Positions 32,318 through 48,387 of a stretch of 57,327 bases of DNA are shown here, in pieces (the first letter of the stretch is position 1; each line of letters opens with the position of its first letter). Source of the DNA: Neobacillus fumarioli NBRC 102428. GTDB lineage: Bacteria > Bacillota > Bacilli > Bacillales > Cytobacillaceae. The position numbers were made by a program, and so were the translations under genes. The notes under the pieces were generated by a model. It did not search any database, was not told the DNA's origin, and was given only the letters and a program-made list of their open reading frames with translations. The stretch covers positions 1 through 57,327 of the forward strand of contig NZ_BCUZ01000008.1 in the NCBI RefSeq assembly GCF_001591485.1, given 5' to 3'.

Positions 32318-33505
32318 ATGGCAAAAGCTAAATTCGATCGTTCTAAGCCACACGTTAACGTTGGTACAATTGGTCACGTTGACCATGGTAAAACTACTTT
32401 AACTGCTGCAATCACTTCTGTACTTGCAAAACAAGGTAAAGCAGAAGCAAAAGCATATGACCAAATCGATGGTGCTCCAGAAGAAAGAGAACGTGGTATT
32501 ACAATTTCTACTGCACACGTTGAGTATGAGACAGATGCACGCCACTATGCACACGTTGACTGCCCAGGACACGCTGACTATGTTAAAAACATGATCACTG
32601 GTGCTGCACAAATGGACGGTGCGATCCTTGTAGTATCTGCTGCTGACGGCCCAATGCCACAAACTCGTGAGCACATTCTTCTTTCTCGTCAAGTAGGTGT
32701 ACCTTACATCGTTGTATTCTTAAACAAATGCGACATGGTTGATGACGAAGAATTATTAGAATTAGTTGAAATGGAAGTTCGTGACCTATTATCAGAATAT
32801 GACTTCCCTGGTGACGATATTCCGATCATCAAAGGTTCTGCTCTTAAAGCTCTTGAAGGTGACGCAGCTTGGGAAGAAAAAATCGTTGAACTTATGAACG
32901 CTGTTGATGAGTATATTCCAACTCCAACTCGTGACACTGATAAGCCATTTATGATGCCAGTTGAAGACGTATTCTCAATCACTGGCCGTGGTACAGTTGC
33001 TACTGGCCGTGTTGAGCGCGGTGTAGTTAAAGTTGGTGACGTTGTTGAAATCGTTGGTTTCACAGAAGAGCCTAAATCAACAACTGTAACTGGTGTTGAA
33101 ATGTTCCGTAAGCTTCTTGACTTCGCAGAAGCAGGTGACAACATCGGTGCCCTTCTTCGTGGTGTAGCTCGTGAAGAAGTAGAGCGTGGACAAGTATTGG
33201 CTAAACCGAAGTCAATCACTCCACACACTAAGTTTAAAGCACAAGTATACGTTCTTTCTAAAGAAGAGGGTGGACGTCATACTCCATTCTTCTCTAACTA
33301 TCGTCCACAATTCTATTTCCGTACATCTGATATCACTGGTATCATTACTCTTCCTGAAGGTACTGAAATGGTAATGCCTGGCGATAACACAGAAATGACA
33401 GTTGAACTTATTGCTCCAGTAGCGATCGAAGAAGGAACTAAGTTTTCAATTCGCGAAGGTGGCCGTACAGTAGGTTCAGGTTCTATCACTACTGTTATTC
33501 AATAA
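32318..33505 (+). CDS. tuf: Elongation factor Tu
   Basis: 395 residues. P-loop GHVDHGKTT (19-27), switch I with [31 protein letters not shown]-motifs, then beta-barrel domains 2 and 3 ending [10 protein letters not shown]. It delivers aminoacyl-tRNA to the ribosome. Highly biased codon use. Own promoter and terminator make it a monocistronic unit at the end of the str operon. Confidence 0.98.
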   Translation: MAKAKFDRSKPHVNVGTIGHVDHGKTTLTAAITSVLAKQGKAEAKAYDQIDGAPEERERGITISTAHVEYETDARHYAHVDCPGHADYVKNMITGAAQMDGAILVVSAADGPMPQTREHILLSRQVGVPYIVVFLNKCDMVDDEELLELVEMEVRDLLSEYDFPGDDIPIIKGSALKALEGDAAWEEKIVELMNAVDEYIPTPTRDTDKPFMMPVEDVFSITGRGTVATGRVERGVVKVGDVVEIVGFTEEPKSTTVTGVEMFRKLLDFAEAGDNIGALLRGVAREEVERGQVLAKPKSITPHTKFKAQVYVLSKEEGGRHTPFFSNYRPQFYFRTSDITGIITLPEGTEMVMPGDNTEMTVELIAPVAIEEGTKFSIREGGRTVGSGSITTVIQ

Positions 33506-33514
33506 TCAATCTAT

Positions 33515-33550
33515 AAAAAAACAGATGGGTGACGATCCATCTGTTTTTTT
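33515..33550 (+). terminator. Terminator after tuf
   Basis: AAAAAACAGATGG / CCATCTGTTTTTTT stem with an 8-nt loop. Strong intrinsic terminator. Confidence 0.93.
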
Positions 33551-33633
33551 ATGAAGATATTAATTTCTTCTATATATAAACCTAGAGAATTCAATTACTG
33601 CTGTTGGAGATTCTTGGTGGTTTCCAATTGCTA

Positions 33634-33662
33634 TTGAAAAATGGATTTTAGGCCGCTATAAT
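33634..33662 (+). promoter_or_regulatory. S10 operon promoter P1
   Basis: TTGAAA, 17-bp spacer, TATAAT, about 200 bp upstream of rpsJ. Confidence 0.7.
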
Positions 33663-33704
33663 AATAAAAGTGTGATAAACATAACGGCATGAGTAAGAAA
33701 AATG

Positions 33705-33733
33705 TTGCGTTTGCGTTATGTTTTGTGTATAAT
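33705..33733 (+). promoter_or_regulatory. S10 operon promoter P2
   Basis: TTGCGT, 17-bp spacer, TATAAT, 71 bp downstream of P1. Predicted start near 33740, placing the structured leader at the 5' end of the transcript. Confidence 0.82.
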
Positions 33734-33762
33734 AGACGATGTTGGTCTTTGACTGCGATGAT

Positions 33763-33823
33763 GTGGGAGGTTGCTGACACACCCGGCCGCTTTGCCATGG
33801 CGCGTGTGTTAGGAGATTTCCAC
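33763..33823 (+). promoter_or_regulatory. Structured rpsJ (S10 operon) leader
   Basis: An outer GTGG/CCAC pairing encloses a 9-bp stem CTGACACAC / GTGTGTTAG topped by a GC-rich hairpin. The 5' side begins GTGGGAGG, as in the rplK and rplA leaders. A regulatory role in ribosomal protein feedback is likely but not shown by sequence. Confidence 0.6.
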
Positions 33824-33847
33824 AGAGTATGTCTATTTTGAAAATAG

Positions 33848-34177
<330 letters not shown>

Positions 34178-34217
34178 TCTAAAATAAAAGCAAAGAAAAT
34201 TAGGAGGTGTGACTGAA

Positions 34218-34844
34218 ATGACCAAAGGAATCTTAGGAAGAAAGATTGGTATGACTCAAGTATTTGCAGAAAACGGCAACTTAATTCCCGTGACTGTTGT
34301 TGAGGTAACTCCAAACGTTGTTCTTCAAAAGAAAACAGTTGAAAACGACGGCTATGAAGCTGTCCAGCTAGGTTTTGTAGATAAACGCGAAAAGTTAGCT
34401 AACAAACCTGAAAAGGGTCATGTAAATAAAGCAAATACTGCTCCTAAGCGCTTCATTCGCGAATTCCGCGGAGATGACTTAGCAGGCTTTGAAGTTGGTC
34501 AAGAAGTCAAAGTTGATATTTTCGCCGCAGGCGATCTAGTAGATGTAACAGGAATCTCAAAAGGAAAAGGATTCCAAGGTGCAATTAAACGCCACGGACA
34601 ATCCAGAGGCCCTATGGCTCACGGTTCTCGTTATCATCGTCGACCAGGTTCAATGGGTGCCATTGCACCAAACCGTGTATTTAAATCAAAAGAACTGCCT
34701 GGCCGTATGGGTGGAGAACAAGTAACGGTACAAAATCTTGAAATTGTGAAAGTAGATGTAGAACGCAACCTGCTTTTAATTAAAGGTAATGTTCCAGGTG
34801 CGAAAAAATCTTTATTAAAAATTAAAGGTGCAATAAAAGCATAA
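34218..34844 (+). CDS. rplC: Ribosomal protein L3
   Basis: Start ATG 34218, 8 nt after AGGAGGTG, giving [18 protein letters not shown] and 208 residues; the GTG at 34209 overlaps the ribosome site. Central extension with [14 protein letters not shown] and [16 protein letters not shown] reaches the peptidyl transferase centre. It is an early assembly protein of the 50S subunit. Confidence 0.98.
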   Translation: MTKGILGRKIGMTQVFAENGNLIPVTVVEVTPNVVLQKKTVENDGYEAVQLGFVDKREKLANKPEKGHVNKANTAPKRFIREFRGDDLAGFEVGQEVKVDIFAAGDLVDVTGISKGKGFQGAIKRHGQSRGPMAHGSRYHRRPGSMGAIAPNRVFKSKELPGRMGGEQVTVQNLEIVKVDVERNLLLIKGNVPGAKKSLLKIKGAIKA

Positions 34845-34873
34845 TTACTTCGTAAGAAAGGAGGAACATAGGA

Positions 34874-35497
34874 ATGCCGAAAGTATCATTATATAACCAA
34901 AACGGAACAAAAGTTGGCGATATCGAACTTAACGACTCCGTATTTGGTATTGAACCAAACCAAAATGTTTTATTTGATGCGATCATTATGCAAAGAGCTT
35001 CCTTACGTCAAGGGACTCATAAAGTGAAAAATCGTTCTGAAGTGAGTGGCGGTGGAAAAAAACCATGGCGCCAAAAAGGAACAGGCCGTGCTCGCCAAGG
35101 TTCCATCCGTTCACCACAATGGCGTGGAGGCGGTACAGTGTTCGGTCCACAACCACGCAGCTACAGCTATAAATTGCCGAAAAAAGTTCGTCGTTTAGCA
35201 ATTAAATCAGCATTGTCTTCAAAAGTAATGGAAGAAAATATGTTAGTTCTTGAAAATCTAACATTTGAAGCTCCAAAAACAAAAGAATTCAAAGCTGTAT
35301 TAAACGGTCTATCTGTAGAGAAAAAAGCACTTATTGTAACTGCTGGCCTGGATGAAAATGTAGCACTTTCAGCCCGCAACATTCCTGGTGTCACAGTTGT
35401 AACTGCTGATGGAATCAACGTATTAGACGTTGTGAATCATGATAAATTGATCATGACTAAAGCAGCAGTTGAAAAAGTAGAGGAGGTGCTTGCATAA
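34874..35497 (+). CDS. rplD: Ribosomal protein L4
   Basis: 207 residues. The long extended loop (about 45-100; [20 protein letters not shown]) lines the peptide exit tunnel and is the place of macrolide-resistance changes, here wild type. Its stop codon overlaps the rplW start by one base. L4 autoregulates the S10 operon in E. coli; the Bacillus mechanism is not known to be the same. Confidence 0.97.
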   Translation: MPKVSLYNQNGTKVGDIELNDSVFGIEPNQNVLFDAIIMQRASLRQGTHKVKNRSEVSGGGKKPWRQKGTGRARQGSIRSPQWRGGGTVFGPQPRSYSYKLPKKVRRLAIKSALSSKVMEENMLVLENLTFEAPKTKEFKAVLNGLSVEKKALIVTAGLDENVALSARNIPGVTVVTADGINVLDVVNHDKLIMTKAAVEKVEEVLA

Positions 35498-35781
35498 TGG
35501 ATGCTCGCGATATCATTAAGCGCCCCGTTATCACTGAACGTTCTACTGACTTAATGGCTGAAAAGAAATATACCTTTGATGTTGATGTGAAAGCTAATAA
35601 AACTCAAGTTAAAGATGCGATTGAAGAAATCTTTGGCGTGAAAGTTGAAAAAGTAAACATCATGAACTACAAAGGTAAATTCAAACGTATGGGTAAATTT
35701 GGCGGTTATACAAATAAACGCCGTAAAGCAATTGTGAAACTTACGGAAGACAGCAAAGAAATTGAAATCTTTGAATCATAA
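35497..35781 (+). CDS. rplW: Ribosomal protein L23
   Basis: 94 residues, starting within TAATG at the rplD stop, with AGGAGGTG inside rplD. L23 sits at the tunnel exit and docks trigger factor and signal recognition particle. The conserved segment [20 protein letters not shown] is complete. Confidence 0.97.
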   Translation: MDARDIIKRPVITERSTDLMAEKKYTFDVDVKANKTQVKDAIEEIFGVKVEKVNIMNYKGKFKRMGKFGGYTNKRRKAIVKLTEDSKEIEIFES

Positions 35782-35789
35782 GAACCTAA

Positions 35790-36641
<852 letters not shown>

Positions 36642-36668
36642 CGGGATTGAACTACGGTTCAAAGATAG

Positions 36669-38913
<2,245 letters not shown>

Positions 38914-38932
38914 TTGTTCGGATACACCTTGA

Positions 38933-39322
<390 letters not shown>

Positions 39323-39359
39323 ATATAAATTAATTACCTTTTAAGGAGGTGCTTTTAGG

Positions 39360-39668
39360 ATGCATGTTAAAAAAGGTGATAAAGTAAGAGTCATCTCTGG
39401 TAAGGATAAAGGCAAAACAGGTGTGATCCTGGCTGCTTATCCTAAAGAGAGCCGTGTTCTTGTAGAGGGTGTCAATATTGTGAAAAAACACTCAAAACCT
39501 TCACAAGCAAACCCACAAGGTGGCATTATCAGCTTTGAAGCTCCAATTCATGTATCAAATGTAATGCCAATCGACCCGAAAACTGGCAACCCAACTCGTG
39601 TAGGGTACAAAGTAGTTGATGGCAAAAAAGTACGCGTAGCAAAATCCGGTGAAATTTTAGATAAATAG
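39360..39668 (+). CDS. rplX: Ribosomal protein L24
   Basis: 102 residues, KOW motif at the N terminus ([20 protein letters not shown]). One of the two assembly-initiator proteins of 50S. AAGGAGGTG ribosome site. Confidence 0.97.
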   Translation: MHVKKGDKVRVISGKDKGKTGVILAAYPKESRVLVEGVNIVKKHSKPSQANPQGGIISFEAPIHVSNVMPIDPKTGNPTRVGYKVVDGKKVRVAKSGEILDK

Positions 39669-39694
39669 TTTATAGAAGAAGGGAGGTACAATAA

Positions 39695-40444
<750 letters not shown>

Positions 40445-40475
40445 ATCAAAGAATTGTGGAAGGAGGTAAAAATCA

Positions 40476-40874
40476 ATGGTCATGACAGATCCAATTGCAG
40501 ATATGCTTACTCGTATTCGTAATGCGAACATGGTACGTCACGAAAAATTAGAAGTACCTGCTTCTAATATTAAGAAACAAATCGCTGAAATCTTAAAGCG
40601 TGAAGGTTTTATCCGTGACGTTGAATATATCGATGATAATAAACAAGGTATTATCCGTATCTTCCTAAAATACGGTGCAAATAATGAACGTGTTATTACT
40701 GGACTTAAACGCATAAGCAAACCCGGCCTTCGCGTGTACGCCAAATCAAATGAAGTGCCAAAGGTACTAAACGGTCTTGGGATTGCACTCGTTTCAACAT
40801 CTCAAGGTGTTATCACTGATAAAGAAGCACGTGCAAAACAAATCGGCGGCGAAGTATTAGCTTACGTTTGGTAA
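40476..40874 (+). CDS. rpsH: Ribosomal protein S8
   Basis: 132 residues, [20 protein letters not shown]-terminal ISTSQG-type motif ([13 protein letters not shown]) binds 16S rRNA helix 21. In E. coli S8 represses the spc operon. GGAGG ribosome site. Confidence 0.97.
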   Translation: MVMTDPIADMLTRIRNANMVRHEKLEVPASNIKKQIAEILKREGFIRDVEYIDDNKQGIIRIFLKYGANNERVITGLKRISKPGLRVYAKSNEVPKVLNGLGIALVSTSQGVITDKEARAKQIGGEVLAYVW

Positions 40875-40905
40875 TTTATTTCTTGAATGAATGGAGGTGC
40901 ACTAA

Positions 40906-41442
40906 ATGTCTCGTGTAGGTAAGAAACCTATTGAAATCCCAGCAGGTGTAACGGTTACTGCACATAACAACACTATTACGGTAAAAGGACCAAAAGGTGA
41001 ACTAACCCGCTCTTTTAATCCAGATATCGAAATTAAAATTGAAGATAATATCATTTCAGTCTCTCGTCCTTCAGACGCGAAAGCTCATCGCGCATTACAT
41101 GGTACTACTCGTGCGATCCTCGCAAATATGGTTGAAGGTGTTTCGAAAGGCTTTGAAAAACGATTAGAACTAATAGGGGTCGGATACCGTGCGCAAAAGC
41201 AAGGTAACAAACTTGTATTGAACGTTGGTTACTCTCATCCAGTGGAAATCGTTCCGGAAGCTGGTCTTGAAATTGAAGTACCTGCTAATACAAAAATTAC
41301 CGTAAAAGGTACTGATAAAGAACGTGTCGGCGCTTTAGCAGCTAATATTCGCGATGTTCGTCCTCCAGAGCCATATAAAGGCAAAGGAATTCGTTATGAA
41401 GGCGAATATGTACGCCGTAAGGAAGGTAAAACAGGTAAGTAA
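40906..41442 (+). CDS. rplF: Ribosomal protein L6
   Basis: 178 residues, two repeated domains. C-terminal signature [24 protein letters not shown] is complete. It lies near the sarcin-ricin loop and the factor-binding site. Confidence 0.97.
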   Translation: MSRVGKKPIEIPAGVTVTAHNNTITVKGPKGELTRSFNPDIEIKIEDNIISVSRPSDAKAHRALHGTTRAILANMVEGVSKGFEKRLELIGVGYRAQKQGNKLVLNVGYSHPVEIVPEAGLEIEVPANTKITVKGTDKERVGALAANIRDVRPPEPYKGKGIRYEGEYVRRKEGKTGK

Positions 41443-41475
41443 TGCCGCATAGGGTAAACGAAAGGAGTGACGTAA

Positions 41476-41838
41476 ATGATTACGAAGCAAGATAAAAACG
41501 CTGTTCGCAAGAAAAGACATGCTCGTGTTCGTGCGAAACTAAGCGGTACTTCTGCTCGTCCGCGTCTGAATGTGTTTCGTTCAAATAAGCATATTTATGC
41601 ACAATTAATCGATGATACTAAAGGAGTTACTTTAGTTAGTGCTTCTACTTTAGATAAAGAGCTTAGCCTTGAATCAACAGGTAATATTGAAGCAGCACAA
41701 AAGGTCGGGGAATTAGTTGCTAAACGTGCGGTAGAAAAAGGAATCTCTTCTGTTGTCTTTGACCGTGGAGGATACCTATACCATGGACGTATTCAAGCGT
41801 TAGCAGATGCAGCTCGTGAAAACGGATTACAATTTTAA
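41476..41838 (+). CDS. rplR: Ribosomal protein L18
   Basis: 120 residues. [18 protein letters not shown] and C-terminal [26 protein letters not shown] are canonical. 5S rRNA-binding protein. Confidence 0.97.
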   Translation: MITKQDKNAVRKKRHARVRAKLSGTSARPRLNVFRSNKHIYAQLIDDTKGVTLVSASTLDKELSLESTGNIEAAQKVGELVAKRAVEKGISSVVFDRGGYLYHGRIQALADAARENGLQF

Positions 41839-41862
41839 TAGTCAAAGGAGGGACATAAAAAG

Positions 41863-42363
41863 ATGCGTCGTATTGATCCAAACAAACTTGAACTTGAAGA
41901 ACGCGTAGTAACGGTTAACCGTGTTGCGAAAGTTGTTAAAGGCGGACGTCGTTTTCGTTTCTCTGCACTTGTTGTAGTCGGAGATAAGAACGGTCATGTC
42001 GGTTTCGGTACTGGAAAAGCACAAGAGGTACCAGATGCAATTCGTAAGGCAATTGAAGATGCTAAGAAAAACTTAATTGAGGTTCCTATGGTTGGAACAA
42101 CGATTCCTCACCAAGTTACCGGACATTTTGGTGCTGGTGAAATTCTTCTAAAACCTGCTTCAGAAGGTACTGGAGTAATCGCTGGTGGTCCAGTTCGTGC
42201 GGTACTTGAACTAGCAGGTGTGCAAGATATTCTTTCGAAGTCATTAGGAACTAACACACCAATTAACATGGTTCGTGCAACTATTGCTGGCTTAAAACAA
42301 TTAAAACGTGCTGAGGACGTAGCAAAATTACGTGGTAAATCAGTAGAAGAACTGTTAGGATAA
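41863..42363 (+). CDS. rpsE: Ribosomal protein S5
   Basis: 166 residues. Double-stranded RNA-binding-like N domain ([21 protein letters not shown]) and C-terminal domain. The spectinomycin-site loop VVKGGRR has the wild-type lysine-glycine pattern. Confidence 0.97.
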   Translation: MRRIDPNKLELEERVVTVNRVAKVVKGGRRFRFSALVVVGDKNGHVGFGTGKAQEVPDAIRKAIEDAKKNLIEVPMVGTTIPHQVTGHFGAGEILLKPASEGTGVIAGGPVRAVLELAGVQDILSKSLGTNTPINMVRATIAGLKQLKRAEDVAKLRGKSVEELLG

Positions 42364-42376
42364 GGAGGGAAATCAA

Positions 42377-42559
42377 ATGGCGAATAAACTTGTAATTACC
42401 CTCACCAAGAGCGTAATTGGCCGCCCTGAGGACCAACGCGAAACAGTTAAAGCACTAGGTTTACGTAAACTTAACCAAACAGTTGAGCATCAAGATAACG
42501 CTGCTATTCGCGGTATGATTAATAAAGTTACTCATCTTGTAACAGTTAAAGAGCAATAA
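42377..42559 (+). CDS. rpmD: Ribosomal protein L30
   Basis: 60 residues; [20 protein letters not shown] and [17 protein letters not shown] are canonical. Small 50S protein, 13 bp after rpsE with AAGGAGGG. Confidence 0.96.
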   Translation: MANKLVITLTKSVIGRPEDQRETVKALGLRKLNQTVEHQDNAAIRGMINKVTHLVTVKEQ

Positions 42560-42590
42560 TTCAATGTACTATTCATAAGGAGGTGCCAAA

Positions 42591-43031
42591 ATGAAACTTC
42601 ATGAATTAAAACCTGCAGAAGGTTCTCGTAAAGAACGCAAACGTTTGGGACGGGGTATTGGATCTGGCCAAGGTAAAACTGCCGGTAAAGGTCATAAAGG
42701 TCAAAACGCCCGATCTGGCGGTGGTGTACGCCCAGGTTTTGAAGGTGGTCAAACCCCTTTATTCCGCCGTCTGCCAAAACGCGGTTTTACAAATATCAAC
42801 CGTAAAGAATTTGCGATCGTGAACCTTGAAGTTCTAAATCGCTTTGAAGACGGTACAGAAGTTACTCCAGAACTTCTGATTGAAACAGGCGTTGTTAAGA
42901 ATGAAAAAGCAGGAATCAAAATTCTTGCTAAAGGGAACGTAGAGAAAAAGTTGACTGTAAAAGCTCACAAATTCTCCTCTGCTGCTAAGGAAGCGATCGA
43001 AGCTGCTGGTGGAACTGCTGAGGTGATCTAA
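42591..43031 (+). CDS. rplO: Ribosomal protein L15
   Basis: 146 residues. Basic Gly-rich N-terminal extension ([21 protein letters not shown]) penetrates the 50S core; globular C domain. Its TAA overlaps the secY ATG by one base, indicating translational coupling. Confidence 0.97.
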   Translation: MKLHELKPAEGSRKERKRLGRGIGSGQGKTAGKGHKGQNARSGGGVRPGFEGGQTPLFRRLPKRGFTNINRKEFAIVNLEVLNRFEDGTEVTPELLIETGVVKNEKAGIKILAKGNVEKKLTVKAHKFSSAAKEAIEAAGGTAEVI

Positions 43032-44326
43032 TGTTCCAAACATTCTCCAATTTTATGCGCGTGGGTGAAATACGACGTAAGATCATATTCACCCTTTTAA
43101 TGTTAATTGTATTCCGCATAGGGACATTTATCCCCGTGCCGAATATCAATGCAGATATTCTTGCCAGTCAAGATAAAGTAAGCGTATTTGGAATTTTAAA
43201 TACCTTTGGCGGTGGAGCATTACGTAAATTCTCCATTTTTGCTATGGGAATTATGCCGTACATTACTGCGTCGATCATTATTCAGCTTTTGCAAATGGAT
43301 GTTGTGCCAAAGTTGACAGAATGGTCGAAGCAGGGTGAAGCCGGCCGCCGTAAAACGGCGCAACTGACTCGTTATATGACAGTCATCCTTGGGTTTATTG
43401 AAGCATTGGGCATGTCGTATGGCTTTAATAACCTTGCCGGTGGACAATTGATCCTAAATCCTGGAATTGGTACCTATCTATTAATTGCTGTTGTGTTAAC
43501 AGCTGGTACCTCTTTCTTAATGTGGCTAGGGGAGCAAATTACGGAAAAAGGTGTGGGAAATGGAATATCCATTATCATCTTTGCCGGAATTGTCGCCAAT
43601 ATCCCTACAATAGTCAATCAATATTTTGCACAGCAATTTACGAATGTAGGAAATGCCTTATTTATTCGGATTGTAACGGTCATCATTATTGCACTTGTTA
43701 TTGTTGCTATATTTGTTGGTGTTATTTTTATCCAACAAGCAACCCGGAAAATTCCGATTCAATATGCAAAACGGATGGCAGTAGGCCGTAATCCAGTCGG
43801 CGGTCAATCTACTCATATGCCGTTAAAGGTAAATGCAGCAGGTGTTATTCCAGTCATCTTTGCTATTTCATTTATTGTAACGCCAAGGACCATTGCCTCG
43901 TTTTTCCCGCAAAGCACTGTTACCGTTTGGATTAACAATATCTTTGATTATACAAAGCCTGTTGGAATGATTATATATGCCGCATTGATTATTGCCTTTA
44001 CGTATTTTTATGCTTTTATCCAAGTGAACCCTGAACAAGCGGCGGAAAACTTGCAAAAGCAAAGCGGCTATATCCCAGGGATCCGCCCGGGAAAAAGCAC
44101 GCAGGAATATTTAACACGTGTATTATACCGTTTAACATTTGTCGGTTCGATTTTCCTTGCGGTAATTGCCATTCTTCCAGTGTTTTTCATAAACATTGCC
44201 AACTTGCCGCAAACCGCTCAAATCGGAGGCACAAGCTTGCTGATTGTTGTCGGCGTTGCACTTGATACGTATAAGCAGCTTGAGGCGCAATTAGTTAAAC
44301 GTCATTATAAAGGATTTATTAAATAG
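43031..44326 (+). CDS. secY: SecY, preprotein translocase channel subunit
   Basis: 431 residues with ten predicted membrane helices. First helix near IIFTLLMLIVFRIGTFIPVP, plug-region residues follow, cytoplasmic loops with KLTEWSKQGEAGRRK and GIRPGKSTQEYL. It forms the Sec channel with SecE (16733) and SecG. It starts in TAATG overlap with rplO. A 42-nt hairpin separates it from adk. Confidence 0.98.
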   Translation: MFQTFSNFMRVGEIRRKIIFTLLMLIVFRIGTFIPVPNINADILASQDKVSVFGILNTFGGGALRKFSIFAMGIMPYITASIIIQLLQMDVVPKLTEWSKQGEAGRRKTAQLTRYMTVILGFIEALGMSYGFNNLAGGQLILNPGIGTYLLIAVVLTAGTSFLMWLGEQITEKGVGNGISIIIFAGIVANIPTIVNQYFAQQFTNVGNALFIRIVTVIIIALVIVAIFVGVIFIQQATRKIPIQYAKRMAVGRNPVGGQSTHMPLKVNAAGVIPVIFAISFIVTPRTIASFFPQSTVTVWINNIFDYTKPVGMIIYAALIIAFTYFYAFIQVNPEQAAENLQKQSGYIPGIRPGKSTQEYLTRVLYRLTFVGSIFLAVIAILPVFFINIANLPQTAQIGGTSLLIVVGVALDTYKQLEAQLVKRHYKGFIK

Positions 44327-45046
<720 letters not shown>

Positions 45047-45048
45047 TG

Positions 45049-45230
45049 CTCTGCAAAGCGTCCCTAAACTTGAGCATACGACTCTCGAATATCTCCCATT
45101 AGATTCAAAAGTATGTGAAGAAACATGCTTTTCGAATGTTCTCAAGTATGCAGAACCGAGAGTTGGGCAAGACTTACATGGGGATGCGGAAAAATTCCTC
45201 AGTATGTAGAAATTACTTGCGGACAAAAGT
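45049..45230 (+). pseudogene. map: Remnant of map (methionine aminopeptidase)
   Basis: The gap between adk and infA keeps fragments of Map in the right order. RLSNISH (45079-45099) is followed by an in-frame TAG and IQKYVKKHAF (45103-45132). In the shifted frame come FSNVLKYAEPRVGQDLH (45129-45179), then YVE (45203-45211) and, again shifted, LADK (45216-45227). From memory B. subtilis Map reads [34 protein letters not shown] and SRYVKTLADNW in this order. Both ends of the gene and the stretch after DLHEDP are lost, and at least one stop and two frameshifts are present, so it cannot make an enzyme. Another map copy must exist elsewhere. Confidence 0.82.
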
Positions 45231-45248
45231 TTAGCAATATGGTAAAAT
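45220..45248 (+). promoter_or_regulatory. Candidate promoter of infA
   Basis: CGGACA, 17-bp spacer, TAAAAT with extended -10 TG (TGG-TAAAAT). It lies at the tail of the map remnant and may have arisen or become exposed as map decayed. Confidence 0.6.
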
Positions 45249-45330
45249 TGAACGGTTGCTAAATGTTGCACGAAGGCATGTCTTAAAAGTTTTCAAGCGC
45301 TATTTTTGAAAAAGAAGGGAGACGAGACCT

Positions 45331-45700
<370 letters not shown>

Positions 45701-45722
45701 TATTGAAGGAGGTGCTCGTTAA

Positions 45723-46088
45723 ATGGCACGTATTGCTGGAGTTGACATTCCACGTGAAAAACGTGTAGTGATCTCTTTAACTTACATTTATGGTATTGGC
45801 AAAAAAACAGCTCAAAATATTTTGGCAGAAGCAGGCGTATCTGAGGATACTCGTGTACGCGACTTGACTGAGGCTGAATTAGATAAAATCCGTGACATCG
45901 TTGACAAGTTAAAAGTTGAAGGTGACCTTCGCCGTGAAGTTTCACTAAACATTAAACGTTTAATGGAAATTGGCTGCTACCGTGGTCTGCGTCATCGTCG
46001 CGGTTTACCGGTTCGTGGTCAAAACACGAAAAACAATGCACGTACCCGTAAAGGTCCTCGTAAGACTGTTGCGAATAAGAAGAAGTAA
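45723..46088 (+). CDS. rpsM: Ribosomal protein S13
   Basis: 121 residues. Helix-two-turn-helix ([18 protein letters not shown]) and basic tail ([15 protein letters not shown]) reaching the P-site tRNA. Head protein bridging to L5. GGAGGTG ribosome site. Confidence 0.97.
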   Translation: MARIAGVDIPREKRVVISLTYIYGIGKKTAQNILAEAGVSEDTRVRDLTEAELDKIRDIVDKLKVEGDLRREVSLNIKRLMEIGCYRGLRHRRGLPVRGQNTKNNARTRKGPRKTVANKKK

Positions 46089-46109
46089 TCGGCAAAGGAG
46101 GTAAAGTAA

Positions 46110-46499
<390 letters not shown>

Positions 46500-46515
46500 T
46501 TTTTCTGTATAGAAC

Positions 46516-46545
46516 TTGTATCGTATGTCTATAATGGGATATGAT
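46516..46545 (+). promoter_or_regulatory. Weak candidate promoter of rpoA
   Basis: TTGTAT, 18-bp spacer, TATGAT. A TATAAT at 46530 also occurs but lacks a -35 at proper distance. rpoA may also be read from upstream. Confidence 0.35.
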
Positions 46546-46672
46546 ATGAAAATTTTTACTGTTTATACAGAAGATTAATTCCAGTTGTTGTGCACAAACG
46601 GGAAAGTATACATGGGAGAATTTCGGTTAACTCATTTAATCGAGGTTCGACGTTTTGAAGGAGGGTTATTTG

Positions 46673-47617
46673 ATGATCGAAATAGAAAAACCAAAAATCG
46701 AAACGATTGAGATCAGCGATGATGCCAAGTACGGAAAATTCGTCGTAGAGCCACTTGAGCGTGGATATGGTACCACTTTGGGTAACTCCTTACGTCGTAT
46801 CCTATTATCTTCACTCCCAGGTGCCGCTGTTACTTCGATTCAAATCGACGGGGTACTTCATGAGTTCTCAACAATTGAAGGCGTAGTGGAGGACGTTACA
46901 TCCATCATTTTGAACATTAAAAAAATCGCTCTTAAAATCTACTCCGATGAAGAAAAAACATTGGAAATAGATGTACAGGGTGAAGGTCCGGTTACTGCAG
47001 GCAATATTACTCATGACAGTGATGTTGAGATTTTAAATCCTGATCTTCATATCGCAACATTAGGTTCTAATGGTCATCTTCGCATGCGGTTAACGGCGAA
47101 ACGCGGCCGTGGTTACACACCGGCAGAACAGAATAAACGCGAGGATCAGCCTATTGGTGTGATTCCGATTGATTCCATCTATACACCTGTTGCCCGTGTT
47201 TCCTATCAAGTAGAAAATACGCGTGTCGGTCAATTATCAAACTATGATAAATTGACACTGGATGTTTGGACAGATGGAAGTACTGGACCTAAAGAAGCAA
47301 TCGCGCTAGGTTCTAAAATTTTAACAGAGCATTTGAATATTTTCGTAGGGTTAACCGATGAAGCACAAAATGCTGAAATTATGATTGAAAAAGAAGAAGA
47401 TCAAAAAGAAAAGGTTCTCGAAATGACAATAGAGGAACTTGATCTTTCTGTTCGTTCTTATAACTGCTTGAAACGCGCCGGCATCAACACTGTTCAGGAG
47501 CTAGCCAATAAGGCTGAAGAAGATATGATGAAGGTACGTAATTTGGGCCGCAAATCACTTGAAGAAGTGAAGGCGAAACTAGAAGAGCTTGGATTGGGCT
47601 TGCGTAAGGACGACTAA
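46673..47617 (+). CDS. rpoA: RpoA, RNA polymerase alpha subunit
   Basis: Start ATG 46673, 7 nt after GAAGGAGGG, giving [20 protein letters not shown] and 314 residues. N-terminal dimerisation and assembly domain (1-230; [16 protein letters not shown]), linker with KEEDQKEK, and C-terminal domain (about 245-314; [19 protein letters not shown]) that contacts UP elements and regulators. Placed in the alpha operon between S11 and L17. Confidence 0.98.
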   Translation: MIEIEKPKIETIEISDDAKYGKFVVEPLERGYGTTLGNSLRRILLSSLPGAAVTSIQIDGVLHEFSTIEGVVEDVTSIILNIKKIALKIYSDEEKTLEIDVQGEGPVTAGNITHDSDVEILNPDLHIATLGSNGHLRMRLTAKRGRGYTPAEQNKREDQPIGVIPIDSIYTPVARVSYQVENTRVGQLSNYDKLTLDVWTDGSTGPKEAIALGSKILTEHLNIFVGLTDEAQNAEIMIEKEEDQKEKVLEMTIEELDLSVRSYNCLKRAGINTVQELANKAEEDMMKVRNLGRKSLEEVKAKLEELGLGLRKDD

Positions 47618-47645
47618 ATTAACGCAAATACAATTCTTTTTATAA

Positions 47646-48032
<387 letters not shown>

Positions 48033-48049
48033 TACGTTTGAACAGACAA

Positions 48050-48095
48050 CAAGGGCGCGGACAGTTTACAATCAAACTTGTTCTTTGCCCTTTTT
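48050..48095 (+). terminator. Terminator of the ribosomal supercluster
   Basis: AAGGGC / GCCCTT outer stem with an inner AGTTT/AAACT stem and TTTTT. It closes the S10-spc-alpha transcription unit. Confidence 0.8.
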
Positions 48096-48387
48096 CTGTA
48101 AGGGATATTCATATTTTTAGAACCAAGCCAAACGAGCGTTATGATGAGCATAACTCCAATCAGTTGGAGAAACATTTGAAGTTGCACTTGTAAGTTTTAT
48201 GTAACTTTTTCTTATGTTGTATTATGTCTCGTCTAGCTCACGCACCTCTCCCATTTCTATTGAACAAATATGTTTTATTGCAGTTGATTCGCGCTTGCTG
48301 CCTGGGATGAGGTGCAGGCTTTTTTTGTATATAAAGCATTATCTTATTTAATTAGCAAAGAAGAGTTTAGCTGAGGGGAGAACCGCA
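48096..48387 (+). other. rplQ-ecfA1 spacer with an orphan terminator
   Basis: About 290 bp with no credible ORF. A stem GCTTGC (48293-48298) / GCAGGC (48314-48319) followed by seven T lies in its second half, after the operon terminator at 48050-48095. A TATTAT at 48220 might be a -10, but its -35 is poor. A small non-coding transcript ending at 48326 is possible. Confidence 0.4.
48293..48326 (+). terminator. Orphan intrinsic terminator before ecfA1
   Basis: 6-bp GCTTGC/GCAGGC stem with an inner CCT/AGG pairing and TTTTTTT. No gene is visible directly upstream of it, so it could end a small RNA or attenuate ecfA1 transcription. Confidence 0.6.
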
